Below are positions 43,222-50,910 of a stretch of 64,000 nt of DNA, one piece after another (the stretch's first letter is position 1; the number at the start of each line of letters is the position of its first letter). A model generated the notes under the pieces. The model searched no databases and was not told the origin of the DNA. It saw only the letters and a list, made by a program, of their open reading frames with translations. The stretch lies in the NCBI RefSeq assembly GCF_036375055.1, contig NZ_DASUSQ010000082.1, forward strand, positions 1 through 64,000, in the 5' to 3' direction. The stretch comes from Umezawaea sp036375055 (GTDB lineage Bacteria > Actinomycetota > Actinomycetes > Mycobacteriales > Pseudonocardiaceae). The translations under genes were made by a program, and so were the position numbers.

Positions 43222-43640
43222 CTCGGGAGGAACGCTTCGGGCCTCGGGCAGGCGGATGCCCAGCCCGGAGAGCGCGGCCGGCACCACGCCGAGGGTGACC
43301 ACCGACGTGAGGATCCCGTCGACCAGCCGGTGCGGCCTCGGGACACGACCAGCGAGTCGGTCGGCGAGACCCGCCGCCCGGAAACCGCGGGCCGCGTTGG
43401 GGTCCATGCCGCTGGTGGGTTCGTCGAGGACGAGCACCAGGGGATCGGCCACGAGCACCCGGCCGAGGTGGGCAGCAGGAGGGTGCTCGGCAGGGTGGTC
43501 TTGCCCGCGCCGTCGGGGCCGAGCAGGCCGAGGCCTCGCCCTCCCCGATCCGGAGGTCGATCCCGTCCAGGGCGGCGCGGTCGGGCCCGCGGCGCTGGGT
43601 GAACACCCGGCGCAGGGCGCTGACCTCGACGGCCGCCGCC
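43222..43640 (-). pseudogene. Degraded ABC transporter (ATPase and permease fragments)
   Basis: On the minus strand the piece next to 43640 reads like the start of an ABC ATPase: AVEVSALRRVFTQRRG then AALDGIDLRIGEGE. The frame is then lost before the Walker A. Further pieces occur in other frames: GLLGPDGAGKTT-like bases near 43510 and VLDEPTSGMDPNAARG (the D-loop region) near 43400. The last piece, VVTLGVVPAALSGLGIRLPEAR, resembles the end of an ABC-2 permease. No continuous frame joins them, so this is a decayed ABC-2-type exporter. It directly follows the nucleotidyltransferase gene, so an export system of the peptide locus may have been lost in this strain. Confidence 0.65.
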
Positions 43641-44708
43641 TCAGACCACCGGGGTCGAGGTCGCGGCGGACCGCAGGTCCGCGCTCAGCTCGCGGGAGGC
43701 CTCCACGTCGGCGGCGGCCACCTCGACGCCGTCCAGCATGAGGAAGTCGCCGACGGGGGTGTGCACGAGGTCCCCACCGGGCGCGGGTCCGCCCGCGCGG
43801 TGGCGGACCCCGCCGCGGGCGTAGCCGTGGAGCAGCACGCCGAAGCGGACGTCGGCGGCGCTCGCCCAGCGACCGCCCGACCGGCTCGGACCGTCGGCGG
43901 CCCCCGCCCGGCGGCGGCGCTCCCGCTCCTCGTCCGCCAGGACGTCGAGGGACCCCCGGACGGCGACGCCGACCAGGTCCTCGGCCGAGGCGACGAGTTC
44001 CCGGAGTTCGGGGGCGAGGTGGAAGGCGCGGATCGAGTCCTCCGCCCCCCGCCCGACCAGCAGATCGGGGTGGGCGGCCAGCAGCACCGCGCAGTCCAGC
44101 GCGTGCTTGACGGTGAAGGGTCCCTGGCACCGCTCCTCCGCGACGGCGAACAGCTGGGCCATCGGCACCGACGCCGGGAACCCGACGCGCAGCGGGAGGC
44201 CCGCCTGGTCGCCCGCGTAGGCGAAGGTGCTGATCTCCACCTCGAGGTCGGACTCGCAGAGGGGGTCGTCGGACGGCCAGTCCAGGCCCACGAGGCAGTG
44301 CTCCGCACCGCCGTGCCCGATCAGCGTGAAGACCGAGGGGGTCGCGCCGAAGGTGTCGACCAGCCGCCGCGCGGCGGCCCACACCTCCTCCTCGGAGTCC
44401 ACCACGAGGTCGAGGTCCCCGACCGGCCTGCGCAGGTGCGACGGGTAGAACTCCGCCAGGGCGGGTCCCTTGAGCACGACGGGATCGGCGACGGCGCGGA
44501 CGGTCCGCAGGGCCTCGGCGTACACGTGGGCCCGACGCCGCTGGCGGTCCAGCAGCATCGCGGTGAGCGGGCCGGGGGCGTGCCCCTCGGCGACGGCCGC
44601 GCTGAGCACGAGCGGCGCCAACCGCTGGCCGAGGGCGCGGACCAGCCTGCGGACCGGTTCGTCGGGGGCGAGGTCCGCCGCCGCGTACAGGTGGTCGAGC
44701 CCGATCAT
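43641..44708 (-). CDS. Nucleotidyltransferase-fold family protein (PF14907-like)
   Basis: 355 residues. VVLKGPALAEFYPSHLRRPVG followed by DLDLVVDSEEE gives the GDxDxxV pair of catalytic Asp residues of the nucleotidyltransferase fold, near residue 105. A helical C-terminal half follows. Proteins of this group are common next to RiPP and lasso-peptide genes, although their reaction is mostly unknown; addition of a nucleotide to a small molecule or peptide is the expectation. The ATG at 44708 overlaps the stop of the histidine phosphatase gene as ATGA. It may attach a nucleotide to the product of the peptide locus, or be part of self-protection; the sequence does not decide. Confidence 0.78.
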   Translation of the reverse strand: MIGLDHLYAAADLAPDEPVRRLVRALGQRLAPLVLSAAVAEGHAPGPLTAMLLDRQRRRAHVYAEALRTVRAVADPVVLKGPALAEFYPSHLRRPVGDLDLVVDSEEEVWAAARRLVDTFGATPSVFTLIGHGGAEHCLVGLDWPSDDPLCESDLEVEISTFAYAGDQAGLPLRVGFPASVPMAQLFAVAEERCQGPFTVKHALDCAVLLAAHPDLLVGRGAEDSIRAFHLAPELRELVASAEDLVGVAVRGSLDVLADEERERRRRAGAADGPSRSGGRWASAADVRFGVLLHGYARGGVRHRAGGPAPGGDLVHTPVGDFLMLDGVEVAAADVEASRELSADLRSAATSTPVV

Positions 44709-45343
44709 CGGACCACGTCCTTCGACGAGAAGACGGTCAGGGGCACCGACAGGGAGTCCTCCAGGTGCCACGTGTCGTTCACCGCGGCGACCACGGCGCG
44801 GCCCCGGTCGAGGCCGATCCGGGTCACGCCGCTGAAGTCGAGGCGGAAGAGCGCGCGAGGGGGCCCGCCCAGCAGGGCGCACAGCACCTCGTTGACGACA
44901 CCGCCGTGGGTGACCACGACCGTCCGGGCCCCGGCGGGGCAGCCGTGCAGGGCCGTGAGGACGCGCTCGCGGAAGTCGGTGCGCCGCTCGCCGCCCGGCC
45001 AGGCCCGCCAGTCGCCGTCCCGCCAGTGGCGCGCGTGCTCCTCGGGGTCGACGCCGGTCGGCCCGAACCCCTCCAGCTCCCCCTTGGAGAACTCCGCCCA
45101 GGCGGGGTCCCGGTCGGGACGTCGTCCGCAGGCCTCGGCGATCCGTTCGGCGGTGGCGGTCGCCCGGAGCAGGTGCGAGCTGCGCACGTGGTCCCAGGTG
45201 AACGCGGAGAGCCGGGCGGCCACGGCGTCGGCCTGCCGCCGCCCCTCCGGCGACAGCGGCGGGTCCCAGCGGCCGTCGGCCGACCGTCGGCCGTCGGCCG
45301 CGTCGTAGGCGGCGTGGCGCACGAGGCAGATCTCGGTGGGCAC
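44705..45343 (-). CDS. Histidine phosphatase (phosphoglycerate-mutase-like) family protein
   Basis: 212 residues. The phospho-His motif is CLVRHAAYD at the N-terminus (RHG is changed to RHA). The second His is in VVVTHGGVVNEV, and an acidic general acid region lies at AEFSKGELEGF. The start is the GTG at 45343, eight bases after GGGGAGG. A further GTG lies three codons upstream. This fold removes a phosphate group from a small molecule. Its stop overlaps the nucleotidyltransferase start, and its own start follows the GNAT stop by one base, so the three are a tightly coupled unit. Confidence 0.85.
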   Translation of the reverse strand: MPTEICLVRHAAYDAADGRRSADGRWDPPLSPEGRRQADAVAARLSAFTWDHVRSSHLLRATATAERIAEACGRRPDRDPAWAEFSKGELEGFGPTGVDPEEHARHWRDGDWRAWPGGERRTDFRERVLTALHGCPAGARTVVVTHGGVVNEVLCALLGGPPRALFRLDFSGVTRIGLDRGRAVVAAVNDTWHLEDSLSVPLTVFSSKDVVR

Positions 45344-45344
45344 C

Positions 45345-46142
45345 TCAGCCACCTCCCCGACCGAAGTCGGCCCACGAGTAGTGGTGGGCGATCCGCCAGC
45401 CCGCACGCCCCAGCACCGCCAGCGTGCGCTCGGCGTGCGCCGGGTCGTCCGCGACGTGCACGACGTGGCCCATCAGCGGCGTGCCGGTCCTGGCGGCGTG
45501 GGCCTCGGCCGCGGCCACCAGCCGCCGGGAGGCCTCGCGGTCGGTCAGGGGGCGGACCAGCACGTCCAGCAGTTCGACGTACCGCGCGCCGGTGGGGTCG
45601 TCGGTCGTGTCGGTCAGCAGCGTCACGTGGCCGACGACGCGGGAGTCGCGCTCGGCGACGTAGGTGACGCGTGCTGGGTCGTCCACGACGGACTCGGCCG
45701 CGGCGGCGAGGGCGGCCGGGTCGGCGCGGTGCCCGTGCTGCCCGACGGCGCGGTCGAAGGCCTCGGCGAGCATGGACGTGATCGCGGCCCGGTCCCCCGG
45801 TGTCCCGGCCCGGACCAGCACGGGCCCGGTCTGAGCGGGTGGGGCGCCGGGCGGCGGGGGCTCGCGCACCACGTAGGTCAGGTACGGGACGAACGGCGAC
45901 CCGAGCGGCCCGGCCGGAGCCTCGGTGCGCACCAGCGCCTCCTGGCAGTCGGGCCAGCGGTCGCGCAGGACGCCGAGCAGGACGGCCGGGTCGGGTCCAT
46001 CCCCGCCGACGTGCTCCACGAGGCACCGCCTGCGCCCGGTCACCGGGTCCTCGACGGGGTCGGCGATGACGACGAGCCCGCCCGCGCGGTGCAGGAGTCC
46101 CGCTTCCTCGGCGGCGTCGAGGTACGCGCGGCGGGCCGTCAT
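45345..46142 (-). CDS. GNAT-fold acetyltransferase with a 100-residue N-terminal domain
   Basis: 265 residues. The C-terminal part (~110-265) is a GNAT fold: VLVRAGTPGDRAAITSML, VTYVAERDSRVVGHVTLL, YVELLDVLVRPLTDREASRRLV (the acetyl-CoA-binding region, slightly unusual), and HAERTLAVLGRAGWRIAHHYSW. Residues 1-100 form a separate Ala/Arg-rich domain without a recognised motif. The ATG at 46142 overlaps the M16 stop as ATGA. MccE-type GNAT enzymes acetylate processed microcin C and aminoacyl-sulfamoyl adenosines as self-protection. A similar role here is an inference from the S66 peptidase on the other arm. Acetylation of the peptide itself is the other obvious possibility. Confidence 0.82.
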   Translation of the reverse strand: MTARRAYLDAAEEAGLLHRAGGLVVIADPVEDPVTGRRRCLVEHVGGDGPDPAVLLGVLRDRWPDCQEALVRTEAPAGPLGSPFVPYLTYVVREPPPPGAPPAQTGPVLVRAGTPGDRAAITSMLAEAFDRAVGQHGHRADPAALAAAAESVVDDPARVTYVAERDSRVVGHVTLLTDTTDDPTGARYVELLDVLVRPLTDREASRRLVAAAEAHAARTGTPLMGHVVHVADDPAHAERTLAVLGRAGWRIAHHYSWADFGRGGG

Positions 46143-47338
46143 GCCCTCACCGCCACCGTCAGGGAGTCGGCGACGTGGGCCGCGGCGGCCCGCACCCCGT
46201 CGACCGCGACCCGCCGCAGCGCGTCGCGCTCGGCCTCCGGCGACCAGGGGTGGTCGCCGACGTCGCCGTGCAGGGCGATGTCGACGGCGAGCTGCCACGG
46301 GTCCTCGGCGTCGCGCAGGCACTGGCCGACGGCCTGCCGGACCGCGGTGGCGTGCTCGGCGGCCGTCGGGCCGGTGCGGGCGATCCGGCGCAGCAGGCCC
46401 TCGACGATGCCCACGGCCTTCGGGGCGTTCGCGGTCTCCACCCCCATCAGCACGCGCCAGGCACCGGCGTCGGAGTAGTGCGACGACCAGGCCTGGAACG
46501 CGTAGGCGAGCCCGGCCTCGTCGCGCAGTTCGCGGTACAGGGAGGACGCGGGGCTGGAGCCGAGCAGCGTGCCGAGCACGGTGTAGGCGGCCCGGTCGGG
46601 GTGGTGGGCCGGGACGGCCCGGCCGCCCACGGCGACCCAGGCGAAGTCCTCGTCCCTCGGCCACCGGGTGCCGTCGGGGTCCGCGGCGGCGCGGGGCGCG
46701 GGCGGACCCGGGGTGCGCGCCGTGCCCGCGGACACCAGGGCGTGCGCGGGGAGGGCGTCGCGGACCCGGTCCGGCTCGGCGCCGCCGACCACGATGACGC
46801 GGTGCCGGGGCAGGCCCTCGGCCCGCACGGACTCGGCGTCGGCCAGGCTGAAGCGCTCGACGTCGGCGAGGTCGCCCGCGACCGGCAGGCCGAGCGGGTG
46901 GGGTCCGAAGAGGTCGGCGAGGAAGGCGTCCTGCACCACGTCGGCGGCGTCGGCGCGGGCGGTGGCGATCTCCTGGGCGACGACGCCCTTCTCCCGTGCG
47001 AGGTCCGCCTCGGTGATCAGCGGGTTCTCGACGGCCCGCCAGAGCGCGGAGGCGACCCGCGGCGCGTCCTCGTTGTCCACCCGTGCGCAGTACAGCGTCA
47101 GCTCGTTGCCGGACGTGGCGTTGGCCGTGCCGCCGCGTTCCTCCACGAGGTCCGTCAGTGCCGTTCCGCTGCCGCGGGCCGACATGACGAGGTGCTCGAA
47201 CAGGTGCGCCGCGCCTGCCCTGCCGGGCCGGTCGTCCCGGCTTCCCCTGGCCAGCGCCACGCACAGGGTGGTGGTCCGCAGCCACGGGCGGTGTTCCGTG
47301 AGGAGCGCGTCCGCGCCGCTCTCGCGCGTGCGGTGCAA
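46139..47338 (-). CDS. M16-family zinc metallopeptidase
   Basis: 399 residues. The inverted zinc motif HxxEH appears as AHLFEHLVM near residue 45. The distal Glu region is in EKGVVAQEIATARAD, and the RELRDEAGLAYAFQAWSSH part belongs to the second M16 domain. M16 enzymes usually work as pairs of domains or subunits; this protein has one active-site half and one C-terminal half. The TTG start at 47338 is eight bases after GGGAGGA. It is the first gene after the peptide gene and the strong hairpin, and other members of the family (for example PqqF) trim peptide precursors. Processing of the 22-residue peptide is the natural hypothesis. Confidence 0.86.
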   Translation of the reverse strand: MHRTRESGADALLTEHRPWLRTTTLCVALARGSRDDRPGRAGAAHLFEHLVMSARGSGTALTDLVEERGGTANATSGNELTLYCARVDNEDAPRVASALWRAVENPLITEADLAREKGVVAQEIATARADAADVVQDAFLADLFGPHPLGLPVAGDLADVERFSLADAESVRAEGLPRHRVIVVGGAEPDRVRDALPAHALVSAGTARTPGPPAPRAAADPDGTRWPRDEDFAWVAVGGRAVPAHHPDRAAYTVLGTLLGSSPASSLYRELRDEAGLAYAFQAWSSHYSDAGAWRVLMGVETANAPKAVGIVEGLLRRIARTGPTAAEHATAVRQAVGQCLRDAEDPWQLAVDIALHGDVGDHPWSPEAERDALRRVAVDGVRAAAAHVADSLTVAVRA

Positions 47339-47374
47339 GGGGATCAGTCCTCCCGCGGTCGGGTCGGGTGTTGT

Positions 47375-47416
47375 GACGGGGTTGCGCGTCGACAGGGGCC
47401 GACGCGCAACCCCGTC
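47375..47416 (-). terminator. Perfect 17-bp hairpin between the peptide gene and the M16 gene (attenuator)
   Basis: The arms GACGGGGTTGCGCGTCG and CGACGCGCAACCCCGTC are perfectly complementary over 17 bases around an 8-base loop. The structure starts nine bases after the stop of the peptide gene and ends 36 bases before the M16 start. There is no T-run. Such hairpins after a peptide gene stop most transcripts and leave a little read-through, giving abundant peptide mRNA and few enzyme mRNAs. They also stabilise the short message. Confidence 0.85.
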
Positions 47417-47425
47417 CGGCTGCTC

Positions 47426-47494
47426 CTAGGCAGCCTTCTTCACGACGAGCTTGGTGATGCGCGGACGAAGTCCGGCGGAGTGGTTGCGGGTCAT
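47426..47494 (-). CDS. Short peptide gene, 22 residues (putative RiPP precursor or signal)
   Basis: The ATG at 47494 has an excellent ribosome site (AGGAGG, six-base gap). The product begins MTRNHSAGLRP and ends ITKLVVKKAA, with one Arg between the two parts. It is very basic, has no Cys, one Ser and two Thr, and no acidic residue. A promoter (TTGACT, 17 bases, TAGCTT) lies about 90 bases upstream and a 17-bp perfect hairpin begins nine bases after the stop. This is the signature of a highly expressed short peptide, as in RiPP precursors. Downstream in the same transcript are a metallopeptidase, acetyltransferase, phosphatase and nucleotidyltransferase. I do not recognise the peptide as any known class. 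A quorum-type signal for the XRE-TPR regulator at 55073 is an alternative. Confidence 0.75.
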   Translation of the reverse strand: MTRNHSAGLRPRITKLVVKKAA

Positions 47495-47581
47495 GGCTGG
47501 CCTCCTTTCCCGGTGAGGGTGATCGCGAGCCGAGTGCCGCCTGCGCCGTTCCCCGGCCGCCCGGCCGCTCTCGACGACACC

Positions 47582-47610
47582 AAGCTAGCCAGACCCATGA
47601 CACGAGTCAA
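47582..47610 (-). promoter_or_regulatory. Promoter of the peptide operon
   Basis: On the minus strand TTGACT (47610-47605), a 17-base spacer and TAGCTT (47587-47582) form a near-ideal housekeeping promoter. Its -35 box is itself one arm of the operator dyad at 47604-47659, so a bound regulator would touch it directly. Confidence 0.7.
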
Positions 47611-47659
47611 GCCTCTAGTCATTCGAATTTGAGACCATGCTTGACTACATTCTTGACTC
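47604..47659. promoter_or_regulatory. Symmetrical four-half-site operator in the divergent promoter
   Basis: Two outer half-sites, GAGTCAAG (47604-47611) and CTTGACTC (47652-47659), and two inner ones, TAGTCA (47616-47621) and TGACTA (47642-47647), are arranged symmetrically around 47631.5. Within each arm the half-sites are 12 bases apart. The element overlaps the -35 boxes of both directions. A regulator binding cooperatively as two dimers is expected; the XRE-TPR protein at 55073 is the obvious candidate. Its own upstream region carries a weaker version of the same core near 54993-55014. Confidence 0.7.
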
Positions 47660-47669
47660 CAGTCACGAT
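47641..47669 (+). promoter_or_regulatory. Promoter of the plus-strand arm of the peptide locus
   Basis: TTGACT at 47641-47646, a 17-base spacer and CACGAT at 47664-47669 give a plausible promoter. Transcription would begin near 47676, leaving a short leader before the TTG at 47711. The -35 overlaps the inner operator half-site. Confidence 0.5.
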
Positions 47670-47710
47670 TGGTGGACGCACGCGCCTCCGAGCCAGAGAT
47701 TGGGGATCCG

Positions 47711-48547
47711 TTGTCCACCGACGTCATTTCCTACTTCCACCAGAAGGCCGACAGGTACGACGAGGTGGACCAGCAGGTCTACTGGCGGCTGTCGGACGAG
47801 CTGCTGTGGCACACCCTCACCACCACCTACCTCGACGACCTGCCCGAGGACTTCACGTTCCTCGACGCGGGCGGCGGCACCGGGCGCTGGACCCGGCGCG
47901 TGCTGGACGCCTACCCGCGCTCCCGCGGCGTCCTGGTGGACCTCTCCCCCGACATGCTCGCGGTCGCCGAGACCAAGCGGACGGGCGACCGGGCCGACCG
48001 GCTCGAACTGGTCAGGGGCGACCTCGGCGACCTCCCCGAGCAGGTGCGCGGGCGGAGGTTCGACGTCATCTGGAACTTCCACAACGTCATCGGGTTCCTG
48101 CCCGACCCCGGCGCCGTCCTCACCTCGCTGGCGGGCCTGCTGTCGGACACCGGCGCGCTGGTGACGCTGGCACCCAACCGCTACCACGCCGTCTACTTCA
48201 ACCTGGCCGTCGGCAGGCTGGAGGCCGCCCGCAGCGCCGCCACCACCGGCGTCTCCACGTTCACCGACGACATGCCGCCGCTGCGGCTGTTCAGCCCCGA
48301 CGAGCTCATCGGCCTCTACGGCGCGGCGGGCTGCCGGGTGGACCTGCTCACCGGCTTCCCCAGCGCCGTCTACCCCTCGCGCCAGGAGACGCGGCTGGAC
48401 GGGTCCAGTCCCGCCGTGGTCGAACTGCTCGGCGACCCGGAGGTCTTCGCCGACGTCCTGGCGATCGAGAAGAAGCTCGCCCTGGAGCCCGACCTCGCCG
48501 CCCGCGGCAACAACATCTTCATCGCCGGACGCCGGAGCGCGGCATGA
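47711..48547 (+). CDS. Class I SAM-dependent methyltransferase
   Basis: 278 residues with TTG 47711 as start, chosen because GGGGATCC stands just upstream; in-frame TTG/GTG codons at 47669-47672 are possible but lack a ribosome site. An N-terminal cap (DVISYFHQKADRYDEVDQQ) precedes motif I FLDAGGGTGRWTRRVLDAYP, VLVDLSPDML and DVIWNFHNVIGFLPDPG. The C-terminal end is rich in Ala and Arg. First gene of the plus arm of the divergent locus. It may methylate the peptide or a small molecule made by the locus. Its Asn/His-containing NFHNV motif IV is unusual for the group. Confidence 0.86.
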   Translation: MSTDVISYFHQKADRYDEVDQQVYWRLSDELLWHTLTTTYLDDLPEDFTFLDAGGGTGRWTRRVLDAYPRSRGVLVDLSPDMLAVAETKRTGDRADRLELVRGDLGDLPEQVRGRRFDVIWNFHNVIGFLPDPGAVLTSLAGLLSDTGALVTLAPNRYHAVYFNLAVGRLEAARSAATTGVSTFTDDMPPLRLFSPDELIGLYGAAGCRVDLLTGFPSAVYPSRQETRLDGSSPAVVELLGDPEVFADVLAIEKKLALEPDLAARGNNIFIAGRRSAA

Positions 48548-49044
48548 GCACCCCCGACCCGCTCCACGTCTGCAACGTGGAGGTCGCGCTGTGGCGGGGG
48601 CGGCGGTGGCTCCTGATCCGCCGCGGCGGCGGGGAGCGCCACTCGGCGGGGCGGCTCGCGCTGGTCGGCGGCAAGGTCGAGCACGACGAGGCGCCGGGCG
48701 CCGTCCTGGAGAACGCGCTGCGCCGGGAGGCGGTCGAGGAGGTGGGCCTGGAGCCCGTCGGCGCGCCGCACTACGTGACGAGCGCGCACTTCACCCTCCC
48801 GAACGGCACCAGCGTCGTGAACGTCGTGTTCTGCGCCCCCGCTCCCGACGCCGAGCCCGTCGTCCGCGACGTGTCCGAGGTCGCCGGGTTCGCCTGGCTG
48901 ACAGCGCGCGAGGTCGCGGAGTCCGACGCTCCCGAGTGGACGAAGGCGTACGTCGAACTGGCCGAGCGGATCCGCGGGCGGGTGACGTCCGACGGGGCCG
49001 CGGCGCCCGTCGCGGTGGGGGGTGCGGCCCGTGCCGGTGCGTGA
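48544..49044 (+). CDS. Nudix hydrolase
   Basis: 166 residues. The Nudix box is GGKVEHDEAPGAVLENALRR followed by EAVEEVGLEP, which fits Gx5Ex7REUxEExGU with the catalytic Glu residues in place. The start ATG overlaps the stop of the methyltransferase gene as ATGA. Family members cleave nucleoside diphosphates linked to another group. A nucleotide-peptide or aminoacyl-adenylate-like conjugate in this locus would be a suitable substrate, either for biosynthesis or for house-cleaning, but this is inferred from neighbours. Confidence 0.88.
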   Translation: MSTPDPLHVCNVEVALWRGRRWLLIRRGGGERHSAGRLALVGGKVEHDEAPGAVLENALRREAVEEVGLEPVGAPHYVTSAHFTLPNGTSVVNVVFCAPAPDAEPVVRDVSEVAGFAWLTAREVAESDAPEWTKAYVELAERIRGRVTSDGAAAPVAVGGAARAGA

Positions 49045-50074
49045 GAAGCCGACGTTCAAGGACTTCCTCAACCTCGACGACCGCGTGCTGGGGCTCGTCG
49101 TCGACCGGTACGCCCTCCCCGAGGCCGACTGCTTCCTCCCGATCCTCCTCGACGGCGACCGCTGCACCCTCCTGGACGTCCGGTCGGACACCAGCAAGAA
49201 GGCGGTCCTGGAAGCCGGGGACCGGCGGTACTTCCTCAAGCAGGTCCCCTGGTACTGCGACGACCCGCGGCAGATCTCCGCGTCCACCCGGATCCAGGAG
49301 GCGCTGCGGCTGGCCGGTGTGCCGGTGGCGCGCCTGGTGCCCACCCGCGACGGCGACCTGTGGACCTCCTTCGGCGACGAGCACTTCGTCCTCTTCGACC
49401 ACGTCAGCGGGCTGAGGTACCGGGCGCACCCGGAGCAGGTCAGGTCGGCCGCCCTGGTGCTGGCCCGGCTGCACACCGCCGCGGTGACCGACGCCGACGC
49501 GCCGCGCGAGACCGTGTTCACGCTCGCGGCCGACCACATCGCGTTGCTGCGCAAGGTGGTTCCGGACGCGGCCGACGCCGCCGCCGTCCTCGAGGAACTC
49601 CTCGCGCCGGTCGAGCGGCAGGCCGCCGCGGCCGGGTTCGCCGCGCTGCCCACCACGGCGGTGCACGGGGACTTCAACCCGTGGAACCTGCTGTTCACCG
49701 AGGACCACCGGGTCGCGGCCGTGGTGGACTTCGACAACTGCGACGTCCAGTCGCGCCTGCACGACGTCGCCGAGGCGCTGCTGACGTTCTGCGTCCTCGG
49801 CTACGCGGAGGACTCCACGAACTTCGCCGCGCACCAGCGGTCACCGGTCGACCGGGCCGCCGTGCGGAGGTTCCTCGACGCCTACGAGGAGGTCGCGCCC
49901 CTCTCCCCGGCCGAGCGGGAGTGCCTGCCGCACGCGCTGGGCGCGGTGTGGGTCGAGCTGACCTGCCTCGGCCTGCTGCGCGACGACCTCGACACCTCCC
50001 CCGCGTACCTCGACACGTGGGTCAGGACGTTCGCCCTGCTCACCGGGGCGACCGCGGTCGGGGAGCCACGATGA
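49022..50074 (+). CDS. Aminoglycoside-phosphotransferase-family kinase
   Basis: 350 residues. RRYFLKQVPWYCDD has the ATP-binding Lys, VHGDFNPWNLLF is the catalytic loop (HxDxxxxN) near residue 220, and VVDFDNCDVQSRLHD carries the metal Asp. All functional residues are present, so this should be an active kinase. The GTG at 49022 overlaps the Nudix gene by 23 bases; the following GTG codons are close alternatives. It may phosphorylate a hydroxyl of the product or intermediate, or serve in self-protection. It is unlike the second kinase-fold gene at 52973, which lacks key residues. Confidence 0.85.
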   Translation: MRPVPVREKPTFKDFLNLDDRVLGLVVDRYALPEADCFLPILLDGDRCTLLDVRSDTSKKAVLEAGDRRYFLKQVPWYCDDPRQISASTRIQEALRLAGVPVARLVPTRDGDLWTSFGDEHFVLFDHVSGLRYRAHPEQVRSAALVLARLHTAAVTDADAPRETVFTLAADHIALLRKVVPDAADAAAVLEELLAPVERQAAAAGFAALPTTAVHGDFNPWNLLFTEDHRVAAVVDFDNCDVQSRLHDVAEALLTFCVLGYAEDSTNFAAHQRSPVDRAAVRRFLDAYEEVAPLSPAERECLPHALGAVWVELTCLGLLRDDLDTSPAYLDTWVRTFALLTGATAVGEPR

Positions 50075-50853
50075 CCGCGCTGCCCGCGGTCCGGGTCGTC
50101 CTGGTGTGCGGCGGCAAGGGCGGCGTCGGGAAGTCCACCGTGGCCGCCAACCTCGCCACCGCGTTCGCCGCCCGCGGCGTCCGCACCGGGCTGCTCGACG
50201 CGGACCTCCAGGGCCCGAGCCTGCCCGTGCTGTTCGGGGTCAGGGAGCGGCCCGCCGTGCGGCACGGGCGCATCCGCCCGGTGGTGCGCGGCGGCGTGCG
50301 GCTCATGTCGACCGGCCTGCTGGCCGACGCCTCGCGCGCGCTGGCCTGGAAGGGTCCGGTGCTGCGCGGCGCGCTCCGGCAGATGGTGCGCGACGTCGAC
50401 TGGGGCGACGTCGAGACCCTGGTGGTCGACACTCCCCCCGGCACCGGCGAGATCCACATGGCGCTCGCCGACCTGCTCGACGTGGCGGCGGCCGTCGTCG
50501 TGACCACCCGGCAGAGGATGGCGCTGGAGGACACCCGCCGCTGCCTCGCGATGCTGACCCGCCTCGGCATCGCGGTCCCGGCGGTGGTCGAGAACATGGC
50601 GTACTTCCCGTGCCCGTGCTGCGGAGCCCGCACCGAGCCCTTCCCCGACTCCGGGCTGGCCGGAGCCCTGCTGGACGAGACCGGCGGCGCGGGCACGCGC
50701 CTGGTGGAACTCCCGCTGCTGCCCGCGATGGCGTCCGGGGCCGAGCGGGGCACCCCCTCCGCGCCCCTCGCCGGTGGCGCCGACCCCGCGGCGAGGGCGG
50801 CCTTCGCGGCGCTGCTCGACGCGCTGGACGGCGCCCACCGCACCGCGTCCTGA
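50071..50853 (+). CDS. Mrp/NBP35-type P-loop ATPase (ApbC-like)
   Basis: 260 residues. The deviant Walker A CGGKGGVGKSTVAANLA at about residues 13-29, DADLQGPSLPVLFG, VVDTPPGTGEIHMAL and VVENMAYFPCPCCGA are the hallmarks of Mrp/ApbC Fe-S carrier ATPases. The CPCC pair for the bridging cluster is present. The N- and C-terminal extensions of the housekeeping Mrp (SUF-linked) are missing. Start overlaps the kinase stop as ATGA. In a specialised locus it could load an iron-sulfur cluster on a partner, but no radical SAM gene is in this arm, so another use of the P-loop (for example conformational coupling) is possible. Confidence 0.84.
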   Translation: MTALPAVRVVLVCGGKGGVGKSTVAANLATAFAARGVRTGLLDADLQGPSLPVLFGVRERPAVRHGRIRPVVRGGVRLMSTGLLADASRALAWKGPVLRGALRQMVRDVDWGDVETLVVDTPPGTGEIHMALADLLDVAAAVVVTTRQRMALEDTRRCLAMLTRLGIAVPAVVENMAYFPCPCCGARTEPFPDSGLAGALLDETGGAGTRLVELPLLPAMASGAERGTPSAPLAGGADPAARAAFAALLDALDGAHRTAS

Positions 50854-50910
50854 GCAGCGCCGCTCCGGAGCGACGAACCCAACCCAGTCCCGAAGGAAGG
50901 CAGTGTCGAC

